Assembly: GCF_014652355.1 (NCBI RefSeq) | Contig: NZ_BMYQ01000004.1 | Coordinates: 124,001-188,000 of the forward strand | DNA from: Gemmobacter lanyuensis | GTDB taxonomy: Bacteria > Pseudomonadota > Alphaproteobacteria > Rhodobacterales > Rhodobacteraceae | DNA: 64,000 nucleotides | Direction of reading: 5' to 3' | Shown: in pieces, positions 1 to 12,484 of the stretch | Layout of the letters: every line of letters starts with the position of its first letter | Position numbering within the stretch: the first letter of the stretch is position 1 | Notes under the pieces: model-generated | Databases searched by the model: none | What the model was told of the DNA's origin: nothing | The model's input: only the letters and a program-made list of their open reading frames with translations | Position numbers and translations under genes: made by a program

Positions 1-561
1 GGTCTGCGCCGGAACGCCAAGGGTGAGGTGCTGAAGATCGAATTCCTCAATGATGACCCGTCCTTTGACCGCGTCATCAACCCCTTCGTGGAAAACCTGC
101 GCGCGCTTGGCGTCGATGCGGTGAACACCAAGGTGGACCCGGCGCAGATGGAAAGCCGCACCCGCCCGCCGCAATATGATTTCGACATCATCACCGGGCG
201 CGCGGCATCAAGCTATATCTCGGGGGCAGAGCTGAAGCAGTACTATGGCTCGGCCACGGCGGATGTATCGGCCTTCAACCTGATGGGGCTGAAAAGCCCG
301 GCGGTGGATCGGCTGATTGATGTGCTGCTCGCGGCCGACAACAAGGATGCCCTGACGGTTGCCACCAAGGCGATGGACCGCGTGCTGCGTGCCGAACGCT
401 TCTGGGTGCCGCAATGGTTCAAGGATACCCATACGGTGGCCTATTTCGACATGTTCGCCCACCCCGAGGCCCTGCCGCCCTACGCTCTGGGCGAGCTGGA
501 TTTCTGGTGGTATGACGCCGAAAAGGCCGCCGCCCTGAAAGCTGCTGGCGCCATCAAATAA
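1..561 (+). CDS. Oligopeptide/microcin C-type ABC transporter substrate-binding protein, C-terminal part (YejA-like)
   Basis: The open frame runs in from the left edge and ends at 561, so only about 186 C-terminal residues are present. It resembles the last third of large SBP family 5 proteins (YejA/OppA type) that bind peptides in the periplasm. It includes a segment with [10 protein letters not shown] and a C-terminal FWWYDAEKA stretch of the kind that ends YejA proteins. yejB, yejE and yejF follow at once in the same direction, which makes a YejA-type role the best fit. The N-terminus, signal peptide and true start lie outside the window, so ligand choice cannot be judged. Confidence 0.85.
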   Translation, partial: GLRRNAKGEVLKIEFLNDDPSFDRVINPFVENLRALGVDAVNTKVDPAQMESRTRPPQYDFDIITGRAASSYISGAELKQYYGSATADVSAFNLMGLKSPAVDRLIDVLLAADNKDALTVATKAMDRVLRAERFWVPQWFKDTHTVAYFDMFAHPEALPPYALGELDFWWYDAEKAAALKAAGAIK

Positions 562-583
562 CAAGAACGGGCAGACGCACCCC

Positions 584-1741
584 ATGGGCGCCTATATCTT
601 CCGACGGCTCTTGCTGATCCTTCCGACGCTATTCGGGATCATGCTGATCAACTTCACCCTGACCCAGTTTGTGCCAGGGGGGCCTGTTGAACAGGTCCTT
701 GCCCGGCTGGAAGGGCAGGGGGATGCGTTCCAGAACATCTCGGGCGGTGGGGATGCCGGGGTGGAAGACCCCGGCGCCTCGGGGTCCGAGGGCAGCTATA
801 TCGGCGCGCGCGGTCTGCCGCCCGAATTCATTGATGCGCTTGAGGTGCAGTTCGGCTTTGCCCGCATCACCTGCGCGCCGGGCTATGACGGCCCTGTCAC
901 CACCAAGGCGCCCGAATGTGCCAAGGAACCCATCGCCCTGATGGAGCGGTTCTGGATCATGATGGGCAACTATGCCCGCTTCGATTTCGGGCAAAGCTAT
1001 TTCCGGTCCATCTCGGTGGTGGATCTGGTGCTGGAAAAGATGCCGGTCTCGATCTCGCTGGGGCTGTGGTCCACGCTGATCGCCTATCTGATCTCGATCC
1101 CGATGGGCATCCGCAAGGCGGTGCGGGATGGCTCCAGCTTTGATACCTGGACCTCGGGCATCATCATTATCGGCTATGCCATCCCCGGTTTCCTGTTTGC
1201 CATCCTTCTGCTGGTGGTCTTCGCAGGGGGCAGCTACTACCAATGGTTCCCCTTGCGGGGTTTGACCTCTGACAACTGGGAGGAGCTGTCCTGGCTGGGC
1301 AAGATCGCGGATTACGCCTGGCACATGGTGCTGCCGGTCACGGCCTCGACCATTTCCAGCTTTGCCACGCTGACCCTTCTGACCAAGAACAGCTTCCTTG
1401 ATGAAATCCGCAAGCAATATGTGATGACCGCCCGCGCCAAGGGCCTGTCCGAGGGGCGGGTGCTTTATGGCCATGTCTTCCGCAATGCCATGCTGATCGT
1501 GATTGCGGGCTTTCCGGCGATTTTCATCGGGGTGTTCTTCGGCGGGTCGCTCATCATTGAGACGATCTTCTCGCTCGATGGGTTGGGGCGGCTGGGCTAT
1601 GAGGCGGCGATTGCGCGCGATTACCCGGTGCTGTTCGGGACGCTGTTCATCTTTGGCCTGATGGGGCTGGTGGTGGGGATCCTGTCGGACCTGATGTATG
1701 TCTGGGTTGATCCCCGGATTGATTTTGAGCGGAGGGGCTGA
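584..1741 (+). CDS. yejB: Peptide/microcin C ABC transporter permease YejB
   Basis: Inner-membrane permease of 385 residues, slightly longer than the E. coli protein. The N-terminal membrane anchor (about residues 9-30) is followed by a long periplasmic stretch containing two cysteines, then the binding-protein-dependent permease core. The EAA-type cytoplasmic loop that contacts the ATPase is visible near residue 290 ([20 protein letters not shown]). The ATG at 584 lies 22 bases after the binding-protein stop. It pairs with YejE downstream to form the channel for peptide import; in enterobacteria this system also takes up microcin C. Confidence 0.93.
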   Translation: MGAYIFRRLLLILPTLFGIMLINFTLTQFVPGGPVEQVLARLEGQGDAFQNISGGGDAGVEDPGASGSEGSYIGARGLPPEFIDALEVQFGFARITCAPGYDGPVTTKAPECAKEPIALMERFWIMMGNYARFDFGQSYFRSISVVDLVLEKMPVSISLGLWSTLIAYLISIPMGIRKAVRDGSSFDTWTSGIIIIGYAIPGFLFAILLLVVFAGGSYYQWFPLRGLTSDNWEELSWLGKIADYAWHMVLPVTASTISSFATLTLLTKNSFLDEIRKQYVMTARAKGLSEGRVLYGHVFRNAMLIVIAGFPAIFIGVFFGGSLIIETIFSLDGLGRLGYEAAIARDYPVLFGTLFIFGLMGLVVGILSDLMYVWVDPRIDFERRG

Positions 1742-1744
1742 TCC

Positions 1745-2847
1745 ATGGCGCTGTCCCCGCTGAACCAGCGACGCTGGCGCAATTTCAAGGCCAACCGCCG
1801 GGCGTTCTGGTCGCTGTGGATTTTTGCGGTGCTGTTCGGCCTGTCGCTTTTTGCCGAGGTGCTGGCCAATGACCGCCCCCTGCTGGTCAGCCACAAGGGC
1901 GAGTTTTACACCCCCTTCCTGCGGTTCTATCCCGAAACCGAATTCGGCGGTGATTTTCGTACTGAGGCCGCCTATCGCGACCCCGAGGTGCAATGCCTGA
2001 TCGTGGCCCAAGGGGCCGAGGCCTGCTGGGACGACCCAGAGGGGATTTTGGCCGAGGCTCAGCAGGGCACGGTGGAAGGCCGGCCGATCACGCCGGGCTG
2101 GATCATCTGGCCGCCGATCCCCTACAGCTACAACACCATCAATGACATCGGCGGGGCGGCCCCTTCGGCGCCCGATGCGAACCACTGGCTGGGCACGGAT
2201 GACACCGCGCGCGATGTGCTGGCGCGGGTGATCTATGGCTTCCGCCTGTCGATCGCCTTTGCGCTGATCGTAACGGCGCTGACCTCGGCCATCGGGATCG
2301 TGGCGGGGGCGGTGCAGGGCTATTTCGGCGGCTGGGTCGATCTGGTCTTTCAGCGCGTGATTGAAATTTGGGGTGCGACGCCGTCGCTCTATGTCATCAT
2401 CATCGTGGCGGCGATCTGGCAAATGAATTTCTGGCTGCTGATCGGGCTGATGGTGCTGTTCGGCTGGACCTCGTTGATCGGGGTGGTGCGGGCCGAATTC
2501 CTGCGCGCGCGCAACTTCGAATATGTTCGTGCCGCCCGCGCGCTGGGGGTGCCCGACCGGGTGATCATGTTCCGGCATGTGCTGCCCAATGCCATGGTGG
2601 CCACGCTGACGATGATGCCCTTCCTCGTCACCGGGGCCATCGGCAGCCTTGCCGCGCTGGATTTTCTGGGCTTCGGCCTGCCTGCCTCGGCCCCTTCGCT
2701 GGGCGAGCTGACGCAACAGGCCAAGCAGAACCTGCAGGCGCCCTGGCTGGCCTTTACGGCCTTCACCACCTTTGCGCTGATGCTCTCGCTCTTGATCTTC
2801 ATCTTTGAAGGGGTGCGCGACGCCTTTGACCCGAGAAAGACCTTCCA

Positions 2848-2851
<4 letters not shown>
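1745..2851 (+). CDS. yejE: Peptide/microcin C ABC transporter permease YejE
   Basis: Second permease, 368 residues. It has an N-terminal anchor, a large periplasmic insertion (about residues 40-150, with PITPGWIIWPPIPYSYNT, typical of YejE) and then the permease core with the EAA loop AARALGVPDRVIMFRHVLPN near residue 265. The start is 3 bases after the yejB stop, and its TGA overlaps the yejF ATG (ATGA), so translation of the two is probably coupled. The HWLGTDDTARDVLARV motif is shared with DppC/OppC permeases, but the operon order and long insertion favour YejE. Confidence 0.93.
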
Positions 2852-4437
<1,586 letters not shown>

Positions 4438-4439
4438 TT

Positions 4440-5666
4440 ATGAAAATCCTGTTTGTGCATCAGAACTTTCCGGGCCAGTTTTTGCATCTGGCCCCGGCGC
4501 TGCAGGCGCGGGGGCATGAGTGTCTGGCGCTGACCGACGGGGCGAATAACCGCCCTTCGGCCATCCCGGTGGTGAAATATCGCCACAGCAGTCCTGCGCC
4601 CGAACCGCAGGCCTGCCGTCTGGGCCGCAACTTCACGCAGATGAGCGACCGGGGCGTCACGGTGGCCCGTGCCTGCCTGCAGCTGCGGGAAAAGGGCTAT
4701 GTCCCCGACGTGATTTTCGGCCATTCCGGCTGGGGCGAGACGCTGTTCCTGAAAGAGGTCTGGCCCGAGGCGAAGCTGCTGGTCTATTCCGAATTCTACT
4801 ACAAGGGCCGCGGCGCCGATGTGGGCTTTGATCCCGAATTCGAACAGCCGAGCTTTGATCAAGTGATGATCGCGCAGGGGCGGGCGGCCCATCTGGGGCA
4901 GGCGCTTCTGCATGCCGATGCCGGGCTGTCACCGACGCATTGGCAGGCCTCGACCCATCCGCCCATCCTGCGCGAGCGGATCGAGGTGATTTTCGACGGG
5001 GTGGATACCGAGACGATGCGCCCTGACCCCACCGCCACGCTGGCCCTGCCCAATGGCCGGGTGCTGAAGGCGGGGGATGAGGTACTGACCTTCGTCAACC
5101 GCAACCTTGAACCTTATCGTGGCTATCACACCTTCATGCGCGCGCTGCCTGCCATTCTGGCCGAACGCCCCGAGGCGCAGGTGGTGATCGTGGGGGGCGA
5201 TGATGTCAGCTATGGTCGCCCCGCCCCCAAGGGCCAGAAATGGCGCGACATCTTCCTGTCCGAGGTTCAGGACCGACTGGATCTGAGCCGTGTGCATTTC
5301 ATGGGCAAGGTGCCCTATCCGACCTTTGTCAGCATGATGCAGGTCAGCCGCGTGCATGCCTACCTGACCTATCCCTTCGTCCTCAGCTGGTCGATGCTTG
5401 AAGCGATGAGCGCGGGGTGCCTTGTGATCGGGTCGCGCACGGCGCCGGTGCAAGAGCTGATTGATGATGGTGCGAATGGGCGTCTGGTGGATTTCTTTGA
5501 TGCGCCGGGATGGGCGCGGATGATCACCAAGGCGCTGGCACGCCCCGAACGCTTTGACGACATGCGCCGCAAGGCGCGGGAAACCATCTTGCGGGGCTAT
5601 GATCTGAAAACCGTCTGCCTGCCGCGGATGATCGACTGGGTCGAAAGCTTCGGCCCCCGTCCATAA
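4440..5666 (+). CDS. Glycosyltransferase family 4 protein
   Basis: Protein of 408 residues with a GT-B fold pattern: N-terminal MKILFVHQNFPGQF acceptor-domain start, and a C-terminal Rossmann domain with SWSMLEAMSAGCLVIGS followed by APVQELI (about residues 315-340), where GT4 enzymes bind the nucleotide sugar. It starts 2 bases after the yejF stop and is the last gene before a strong terminator, so it is probably cotranscribed with the importer. No signal peptide or membrane segment is seen, so it should act in the cytoplasm or at the inner face of the membrane. Donor and acceptor cannot be read from the sequence. Confidence 0.85.
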   Translation: MKILFVHQNFPGQFLHLAPALQARGHECLALTDGANNRPSAIPVVKYRHSSPAPEPQACRLGRNFTQMSDRGVTVARACLQLREKGYVPDVIFGHSGWGETLFLKEVWPEAKLLVYSEFYYKGRGADVGFDPEFEQPSFDQVMIAQGRAAHLGQALLHADAGLSPTHWQASTHPPILRERIEVIFDGVDTETMRPDPTATLALPNGRVLKAGDEVLTFVNRNLEPYRGYHTFMRALPAILAERPEAQVVIVGGDDVSYGRPAPKGQKWRDIFLSEVQDRLDLSRVHFMGKVPYPTFVSMMQVSRVHAYLTYPFVLSWSMLEAMSAGCLVIGSRTAPVQELIDDGANGRLVDFFDAPGWARMITKALARPERFDDMRRKARETILRGYDLKTVCLPRMIDWVESFGPRP

Positions 5667-5668
5667 GC

Positions 5669-5697
5669 AAAAGGGCCGGGGAGGACCCGGCCCTTTT
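5669..5697 (+). terminator. Rho-independent terminator after the yej operon
   Basis: Perfect 12-bp stem AAAAGGGCCGGG / CCCGGCCCTTTT with a 5-base loop, directly after the glycosyltransferase stop. The A and T ends are symmetric, so it may also terminate hemN, which ends at 5700 on the other strand. Confidence 0.85.
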
Positions 5698-5699
5698 CA

Positions 5700-7055
5700 T
5701 CAGATCGCGGCGGAATGCTGCGCCTTTGACTGGTCGTAATCGTCAAAGCAGCGCGCAATCATGCGGGTCAGCGGGCGCGCCTTGACCGGGATCGACATCC
5801 CGTCGGCAGTGAGCTGCACCATATCGCCGAACTGGGCGACAGCCTTGTCGAACATGGCCGCAAGCTGCGCCTCGGTCGCGCCGAAATCAGCCAGAAGCTC
5901 GGCCCGGTTCACGCGGAAGTCAGACATCAGCGCCTCGATGATGCGGCCGCGCAGCTTGTCCTCGCCCGCGAAGACATGGCCGCGGTGGGTGGTGAATTCA
6001 CCCGCGCGGATCGCCTTGGTGTAATCCGAGGTGCCAGAGGCATTCTGGGCATAGCCCTGCGGAAAGCGCGAGATGGACGAGGCGCCAAGCCCCACCAGGA
6101 CCGGCGCCGTGTCATCGGTATAACCCTGGAAGTTCCGCCGCAGCGTGCCGTTGCGCGCAGCCACGGCCATGCCATCGGTCGGGCGGGCGAAATGGTCGAT
6201 CCCGATCGCCTCATACCCGTCCCACTGGAACAGCTTGGCGGCGGTTTCAAACAGCTTCAACCGTTCCTGCGGGGTCGGAATGGCATCCGAGGGGATCATC
6301 TGCTGGCGGCGGCTCATCCACGGGACATGGGCATAGCCGTAAAGCGCCACCCGGTCGGGCGAGAGGCTGAGAAGCTTCTGCACGCTGTCGGAAATACGCG
6401 CCTGCGTCTGATGCGGCAGCCCGTAAAGGATATCGGCATTCAAGCTTTTGACGCCGCGGTCGCGGATCATCTCGGCCACGTCGCGGGTCAGTTCATAGGG
6501 CTGGATACGCCCGATGGTGCGCTGGATTTCCGGGTCAAAGTCCTGCACCCCGATCGAGGCGCGGTTCATCCCCGATTGCGCCAGCGCGTCCAGACGTGGG
6601 GCATCCACCTCATCGGGGTCGATCTCGACCGAAAATTCCGCACCTTCGCCCATCGGCACGGCGTCAAAGATCGTTCCGGCCAGATCGCGGATCAGATCGG
6701 GGGCCAGAAGGGTGGGGGTGCCGCCGCCCCAATGCAGCCGGCTGAGCCGCACGCCACGGGGCAGATGCCGGCGCAGCAGGGCGATTTCGGCCTTCAGCGT
6801 TTCGACATAGGCCTTCACCGGCTCATCGGTCGAGGTGCCCTGCGTGCGGCAGGCGCAGAACCAGCACAGCCTGCGGCAGAAGGGCACATGCAGATAGAGC
6901 GAGATTTCCGACCCCTCGGGAATCGCCTCGATCCATGCTGCAAAGAGCTTGGGCGTGACGGCATTTCCGAAATGCGGGGCAGTGGGATAGCTGGTGTAAC
7001 GCGGCACGCGCGCGTCAAACAGACCAAGCTTGGCGAGTTGCGATTCCTGTTCCAT
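5700..7055 (-). CDS. hemN: Oxygen-independent coproporphyrinogen III oxidase (radical SAM)
   Basis: Catalyses decarboxylation of coproporphyrinogen III to protoporphyrinogen IX without oxygen, using S-adenosylmethionine. The radical-SAM cluster motif C-x3-C-x2-C is at residues 60, 64 and 67 (CRRLCWFC), followed by the GGGTP motif. The protein is 451 residues, normal for HemN. The start at 7055 gives MEQESQLAKLGLFDARVPRY, which matches the known N-terminus of Rhodobacter HemN/HemZ; an upstream in-frame extension of 27 codons looks non-coding. It diverges from fnrL, and a perfect FNR box lies 35-48 bases upstream, so induction under low oxygen is expected. No clear Shine-Dalgarno precedes the ATG. 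Confidence 0.96.
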   Translation of the reverse strand: MEQESQLAKLGLFDARVPRYTSYPTAPHFGNAVTPKLFAAWIEAIPEGSEISLYLHVPFCRRLCWFCACRTQGTSTDEPVKAYVETLKAEIALLRRHLPRGVRLSRLHWGGGTPTLLAPDLIRDLAGTIFDAVPMGEGAEFSVEIDPDEVDAPRLDALAQSGMNRASIGVQDFDPEIQRTIGRIQPYELTRDVAEMIRDRGVKSLNADILYGLPHQTQARISDSVQKLLSLSPDRVALYGYAHVPWMSRRQQMIPSDAIPTPQERLKLFETAAKLFQWDGYEAIGIDHFARPTDGMAVAARNGTLRRNFQGYTDDTAPVLVGLGASSISRFPQGYAQNASGTSDYTKAIRAGEFTTHRGHVFAGEDKLRGRIIEALMSDFRVNRAELLADFGATEAQLAAMFDKAVAQFGDMVQLTADGMSIPVKARPLTRMIARCFDDYDQSKAQHSAAI

Positions 7056-7089
7056 CCGGCTACAGTTAAAGGCACGCCGTGCGAAAGCA

Positions 7090-7103
7090 TTGATACAGAT
7101 CAA
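7090..7103. promoter_or_regulatory. FNR box between hemN and fnrL
   Basis: TTGATACAGATCAA is a perfect match to the FNR consensus TTGAT-N4-ATCAA. Read towards hemN, a TAACTG -10-like hexamer (7068-7063) sits 21 bases beyond it, the geometry of a class II activator site. Towards fnrL the box centre is only 23 bases from the start codon, which would fit autorepression better than activation. Confidence 0.85.
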
Positions 7104-7119
7104 TATCAGGAAGACCCGG

Positions 7120-7866
7120 ATGCCGATGCAGGACATGCACCTTGTGCATCACGAGTGTGGGGATTGCCCCATCCGTCACCGTGCGGTTTGTGCCCGCTGC
7201 GAAGCAGATGAACTGCAACGCCTTGAACAGATCAAATATTATCGTACCTATCAGGCTGGTCAGACGCTGATCTGGTCGGGCGACCGGATGGATTTCGTGG
7301 CTTCGGTCGTGTCGGGCATTGCCACTTTGACGCAGACGATGGAAGACGGCCGTCGCCAGATGGTCGGGCTTTTGCTGCCGTCGGATTTCGTGGGGCGCCC
7401 GGGGCGGTCGACCGCTGCCTATGACGTGACCGCCACCACCGATCTGGTGATGTGCTGCTTCCGCAAGAAACCGTTTGAAGAGCTGATGGTTTCGACCCCG
7501 CATATCGGCCAGCGTCTGCTGGAAATGACCTTGGACGAACTGGATGCCGCGCGGGAATGGATGCTGCTTCTGGGGCGCAAGACGGCGCGGGAAAAGATCG
7601 CTTCGCTGCTGGCGATCATCGCGCGGCGCGATGCCTCGCTCCGGGTGAAAGCGGCCAAGGGCGCCCTGGTGTTCGACCTGCCGCTCACCCGCGAAGAAAT
7701 GGCCGATTATCTGGGGCTGACGCTGGAAACGGTCAGCCGCCAGATGTCCGCGCTCAAGCGCGACGGCGTCATCCTGCTGGATGGCAAGCGCCACGTCACC
7801 ATTCCCGATCTGGACCGCCTGCTGGAAGAGGCGGGCGACGACAGCGACGGCGGCGTTCTGGACTGA
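7120..7866 (+). CDS. fnrL: Fnr-type oxygen-sensing transcriptional regulator
   Basis: Crp/Fnr family regulator of 248 residues. The N-terminal cluster ligands are C13, C16, C24 and C27 (HECGDCPIRHRAVCARC), with a central Cys pair near 111-112 (MCCFRKKPF) giving the remaining 4Fe-4S ligand. A cyclic-nucleotide-type beta roll and dimer helix follow, then a helix-turn-helix with TVSRQMSALKRDGV; the E--SR recognition pattern fits TTGAT-N4-ATCAA half-sites. Start chosen at ATG 7120 with AGGA upstream (ATG 7126 also possible); a longer frame from 7030 would overlap hemN. In Rhodobacter this protein activates ccoN, hem and other genes when oxygen falls. Confidence 0.95.
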   Translation: MPMQDMHLVHHECGDCPIRHRAVCARCEADELQRLEQIKYYRTYQAGQTLIWSGDRMDFVASVVSGIATLTQTMEDGRRQMVGLLLPSDFVGRPGRSTAAYDVTATTDLVMCCFRKKPFEELMVSTPHIGQRLLEMTLDELDAAREWMLLLGRKTAREKIASLLAIIARRDASLRVKAAKGALVFDLPLTREEMADYLGLTLETVSRQMSALKRDGVILLDGKRHVTIPDLDRLLEEAGDDSDGGVLD

Positions 7867-7875
7867 ACGCTTTCG

Positions 7876-7898
7876 GGCGGCCCGCGATACGGGCCGCC
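7876..7898. terminator. Possible bidirectional terminator between fnrL and uspA
   Basis: GGCGGCCCG / CGGGCCGCC makes a 9-bp perfect stem with a 5-base loop between the convergent stops. There is no T tract on either side, so its strength as an intrinsic terminator is uncertain. Confidence 0.5.
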
Positions 7899-7909
7899 GG
7901 GTCGGCGCA

Positions 7910-8752
7910 TCAATGCGCCATCAGAACTGGCACCTCCGCCTGTTCCAGCATATTGCGGGTTGCGCCGCCCAGAATCGCCTCGCGGAACCGGGAATGGCCA
8001 TAGGCGCCCATCACCAGCAGATCGGCATTCATGTCGCGCACATGGCGGTTCAGCACGTCTGAAATGCGCGGCATAGACCGTGCCAGCACCGAAACCTCGG
8101 CCTTGACGCCGTGACGGACGAGCATCTGGCACAGCATCCCGCCGGGGTCCGACCGTTCCGGGCCATGCTGCGGCGGATCGATCACCGCGATGTTCACCAA
8201 CCCCGCCCGTTTGAGGAAGGGCAGCGCGCGGCGCACGGCGACCATGGCCTCGCGGCTCTGGTTCCAGCCGATCACCACCCGTTCGGGCAGTTTCACATCC
8301 GCGCTGTCGGGCAGCACCAGCACCGGGGCCTGCCCCTCGAACAGCGCCGATTCCAGCACCGCCTCGGCTTCGCCGCCCCGGCCCTTGCCATAAGGGCGCG
8401 GCAGCACCAAGAGATCGGCAAAGCGCGCACGCTGTGCCACCAGTTCGCCCACGGCGCCCACCTGGGCCACCGCGCTTTCCAGCGACCAGCGCAGGTCCAC
8501 CGCCTCGGCCGAAAGCAGCGCCTTGGCCGCAGTCTCCGACTCGCGCGCGTCCTGTTCGGCGCGCTCCATTGCGACCTGCATCAGGACCGCCCCGCTCCCA
8601 AGGTAGGAATACCCCAGCTGGGTGCGGTCGATCCCGAGGGCAAGGACATCCAGATGTGCATCGAGTGCAACTGCAAGATGCGCCGCGCTGGGAAGTGCGG
8701 ATCTGGCTTCATCCGGCGAAGAAATGATCGTTGTCAAGGATTTGTAGGCCAT
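7910..8752 (-). CDS. Universal stress protein (UspA family, two domains)
   Basis: Cytoplasmic protein of 280 residues, about twice a single Usp domain. The C-terminal half carries the nucleotide-binding signature GAYGHSRFREAILGGAT, close to G-2x-G-9x-G(S/T), so it may bind ATP; the N-terminal half is degenerate. The start at 8752 gives MAYKSLTTIIS with GGAGA upstream; a longer frame to 8815 is not needed. It diverges from ccoN across a gap with two FNR boxes, one placed well for this gene, suggesting low-oxygen induction with the oxidase. Confidence 0.9.
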   Translation of the reverse strand: MAYKSLTTIISSPDEARSALPSAAHLAVALDAHLDVLALGIDRTQLGYSYLGSGAVLMQVAMERAEQDARESETAAKALLSAEAVDLRWSLESAVAQVGAVGELVAQRARFADLLVLPRPYGKGRGGEAEAVLESALFEGQAPVLVLPDSADVKLPERVVIGWNQSREAMVAVRRALPFLKRAGLVNIAVIDPPQHGPERSDPGGMLCQMLVRHGVKAEVSVLARSMPRISDVLNRHVRDMNADLLVMGAYGHSRFREAILGGATRNMLEQAEVPVLMAH

Positions 8753-8814
8753 GACGCTGTCTCCTCGGGTGTTGGGAAGATGCCCCAAGCTATGCGCGGG
8801 GTCACCTTGCCGCA

Positions 8815-8828
8815 TTGACCTCGATCAA
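8815..8828. promoter_or_regulatory. FNR box proximal to the usp gene
   Basis: TTGACCTCGATCAA matches TTGAT-N4-ATCAA in 9 of 10 conserved positions. Reading towards the usp gene, a CATAGC -10-like hexamer lies about 20 bases further on and the start codon is 62 bases away, compatible with a class II site. Confidence 0.7.
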
Positions 8829-8846
8829 GCGAGCCCCCCCTTTGTG

Positions 8847-8860
8847 TTGACATGGATCAA
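8847..8860. promoter_or_regulatory. FNR box proximal to ccoN
   Basis: TTGACATGGATCAA matches the FNR consensus in 9 of 10 conserved positions and lies 98 bases before the ccoN start. Its centre is 32 bp from the other FNR box, about three helical turns, so both sites would lie on the same DNA face. Confidence 0.8.
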
Positions 8861-8958
8861 TGCCGCTTGGACGCTCATCTGCGAAAGCGGAATGGTCGAA
8901 AAGCGCCCGGACGACTCGTGCAAGCGGGACGGACCGGGCCAAGACGAAGGGACGCAAT

Positions 8959-10560
<1,602 letters not shown>

Positions 10561-10573
10561 GGAGGGAAACGAA

Positions 10574-11299
10574 ATGGCTTTCCTCGACAAACACAAAGCA
10601 ATCGAAACCCATGCCACGCTGCTGCTGGTCCTGTCCTTCCTGGTCGTGACCATCGGGGGCTTGGTGCAGATCGTGCCGCTGTTCTACCTGGAAAACACCA
10701 TCGAGAAGGTTGAAGGGGTCCGCCCCTACAGCCCGCTCGAACTGGCCGGGCGTGAAATCTACGTGCGCGAAGGCTGCTATGTCTGCCACAGCCAGATGAT
10801 CCGTCCCATGCGGGACGAGGTCGAACGCTATGGCCATTACAGTCTTGCGGCGGAATCGATGTATGACCATCCGTTCCAGTGGGGCTCCAAGCGCACCGGG
10901 CCGGATCTGGCCCGCGTCGGTGGCCGCTATTCGGACGAATGGCATGTGCAGCACCTGATCAGCCCGCAATCCGTCGTGCCGGAATCCGTGATGCCGAAAT
11001 ACGCGCATCTCATGGATAACGAACTGGATGGCGCGCATATCGGTGACAGCATGTGGGCGAACAGCGTGGTGGGCGTGCCCTACACGGATGAGGCCATGGC
11101 AAATGCCCAGGCCGACTTCCAGGCCCAGGCGGACCCGAACGCCGATACCGAAGGCCTGCTGGCCCGCTACCCCGGTGCCGTGGTCAGCAACTTCGATGGC
11201 CAGCCCAAGCTGACCGAGATGGATGCGCTGGTGGCTTATCTGCAGGTGCTGGGCACGATGGTCGACTTCTCGACCTTCCAGCCCGATCCGAGCCGCTGA
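10574..11299 (+). CDS. ccoO: cbb3-type cytochrome c oxidase subunit II (mono-haem cytochrome c)
   Basis: Membrane-anchored c-type cytochrome of 241 residues. One N-terminal transmembrane helix is followed by a periplasmic domain with a single haem-binding CxxCH motif (CYVCH, about residues 67-71); a downstream methionine ([10 protein letters not shown]) is a likely axial ligand. It passes electrons from CcoP to CcoN. It starts 13 bases after ccoN with GAGGG upstream. Normal length for the family. Confidence 0.97.
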   Translation: MAFLDKHKAIETHATLLLVLSFLVVTIGGLVQIVPLFYLENTIEKVEGVRPYSPLELAGREIYVREGCYVCHSQMIRPMRDEVERYGHYSLAAESMYDHPFQWGSKRTGPDLARVGGRYSDEWHVQHLISPQSVVPESVMPKYAHLMDNELDGAHIGDSMWANSVVGVPYTDEAMANAQADFQAQADPNADTEGLLARYPGAVVSNFDGQPKLTEMDALVAYLQVLGTMVDFSTFQPDPSR

Positions 11300-11311
11300 G
11301 GAGGGGGGATC

Positions 11312-11518
11312 ATGGATACCTATTCCTTCCTTCGCCACTTCGCTGACAGCTGGATGCTTCTGCTGATGACGGCGCTGTTTGTGGGGGTGGTGGTTTACGC
11401 CTTCCGCCCCGGCAGCCGCAAGCTTCAGGACGATGCCGCCAACTCGATCTTCCGCAATGAGCGGCGCCCCGCGCCGCCCGCTGCGGAACCGGCCAGCCGC
11501 AATTTCAAGGAGGCGTGA
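11312..11518 (+). CDS. ccoQ: cbb3-type cytochrome c oxidase subunit IV
   Basis: Small membrane protein of 68 residues with one transmembrane helix (about 13-31, SWMLLLMTALFVGVVVYAF) followed by a charged cytoplasmic tail that includes FRPGSRKLQDDAA, typical of CcoQ. It stabilises the oxidase and, in Rhodobacter, has been linked to protecting the complex and to redox signalling. GGAGGGG precedes the ATG by a few bases; it sits between ccoO and ccoP in the usual order. Confidence 0.93.
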   Translation: MDTYSFLRHFADSWMLLLMTALFVGVVVYAFRPGSRKLQDDAANSIFRNERRPAPPAAEPASRNFKEA

Positions 11519-11521
11519 GAG

Positions 11522-12409
11522 ATGTGCGCCAAGCAAGTGAAGAAGGTCGGTGACGTCGAAACCACCGGCCACGAATGGGACGGCATTGCCGAGCTCAACA
11601 ATCCGCTGCCGCGCTGGTGGCTGTGGACCTTCTACCTGACCATCATCTGGGCTGTCGGCTATTCGATCTACTACCCCGCCTGGCCGCTGCTGACGCAGGC
11701 CACGCAGGGGATGGTGGGGCAGTCGGCCTCCGGGGATACCCGTCTGGCCGTCGCCGAAGAGATCAAGCGCTTTGACGATGCCAACGCCCCGATCAAGGCC
11801 AAGCTGGTGGCCGCCGACCTGAACGCGATTGCCGCCGATCCCGAACTTGGCGGTTACGCCAAGGCCGCCGGGGCCGCCGTGTTCAAGACCTGGTGTGCCC
11901 AGTGCCACGGTGCCGGTGCGGCGGGCGTGCAGGCCGGGGGCTTCCCGAACCTGCTCGACGACGACTGGCTCTGGGGGGGCGATATGGAGGCGATCCATAC
12001 CACCATCACCCACGGCATCCGCAACACCACCGATCCTGACGCGCGCTATTCGCAGATGCCCGCCTTCGGCACCGATGGTTTGCTTGAGCCGACCCAGATC
12101 GGCGAGGTGGTCGAATATGTGCTGCAGCTGTCCAAGCAAGAGCATGACGCGACCAAGGCCACCGCTGGCGCACAGATCTTTGCGGAAAACTGCGTGGCCT
12201 GCCACGGTGAACAGGGTCTGGGTGACCGCACGCAGGGCGCGCCGAACCTGACCGATGCCGTCTGGCTCTATGGTGGCGATCGCGCCAAGATCACGGAAAC
12301 CGTCACCAAGGCCCGTTTCGGCGTCATGCCGAACTGGAATGCCCGCCTGTCGGAAGACGAGATTCGCGCCGTTGCGGTCTATGTGCATGGTCTGGGCGGC
12401 GGCGAGTAA
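11522..12409 (+). CDS. ccoP: cbb3-type cytochrome c oxidase subunit III (di-haem cytochrome c)
   Basis: Di-haem electron-entry subunit, 295 residues. An N-terminal segment leads into a membrane helix (about 35-55, [20 protein letters not shown]), then two cytochrome c domains with CxxCH motifs: CAQCH (about 124) and CVACH (about 223). It accepts electrons from soluble or membrane cytochrome c and hands them to CcoO. It starts 3 bases after ccoQ and ends the operon before a strong terminator. Confidence 0.97.
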   Translation: MCAKQVKKVGDVETTGHEWDGIAELNNPLPRWWLWTFYLTIIWAVGYSIYYPAWPLLTQATQGMVGQSASGDTRLAVAEEIKRFDDANAPIKAKLVAADLNAIAADPELGGYAKAAGAAVFKTWCAQCHGAGAAGVQAGGFPNLLDDDWLWGGDMEAIHTTITHGIRNTTDPDARYSQMPAFGTDGLLEPTQIGEVVEYVLQLSKQEHDATKATAGAQIFAENCVACHGEQGLGDRTQGAPNLTDAVWLYGGDRAKITETVTKARFGVMPNWNARLSEDEIRAVAVYVHGLGGGE

Positions 12410-12436
12410 TCGCCCCACCCCTTCCTTCAAAATGCA

Positions 12437-12466
12437 AAAGGCCCCCGGAGCGATCCGGGGGCCTTT
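12437..12466. terminator. Bidirectional terminator after ccoP
   Basis: AAAGGCCCCCGGA / TCCGGGGGCCTTT, a 13-bp perfect stem with a GCGA loop. On the minus strand it is followed by TTTTGCATTTT, so it is a better intrinsic terminator for leftward transcription, i.e. for the small reading frame at 12485-12574. Confidence 0.85.
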
Positions 12467-12484
12467 ACTGTTCATCCTGCATGA

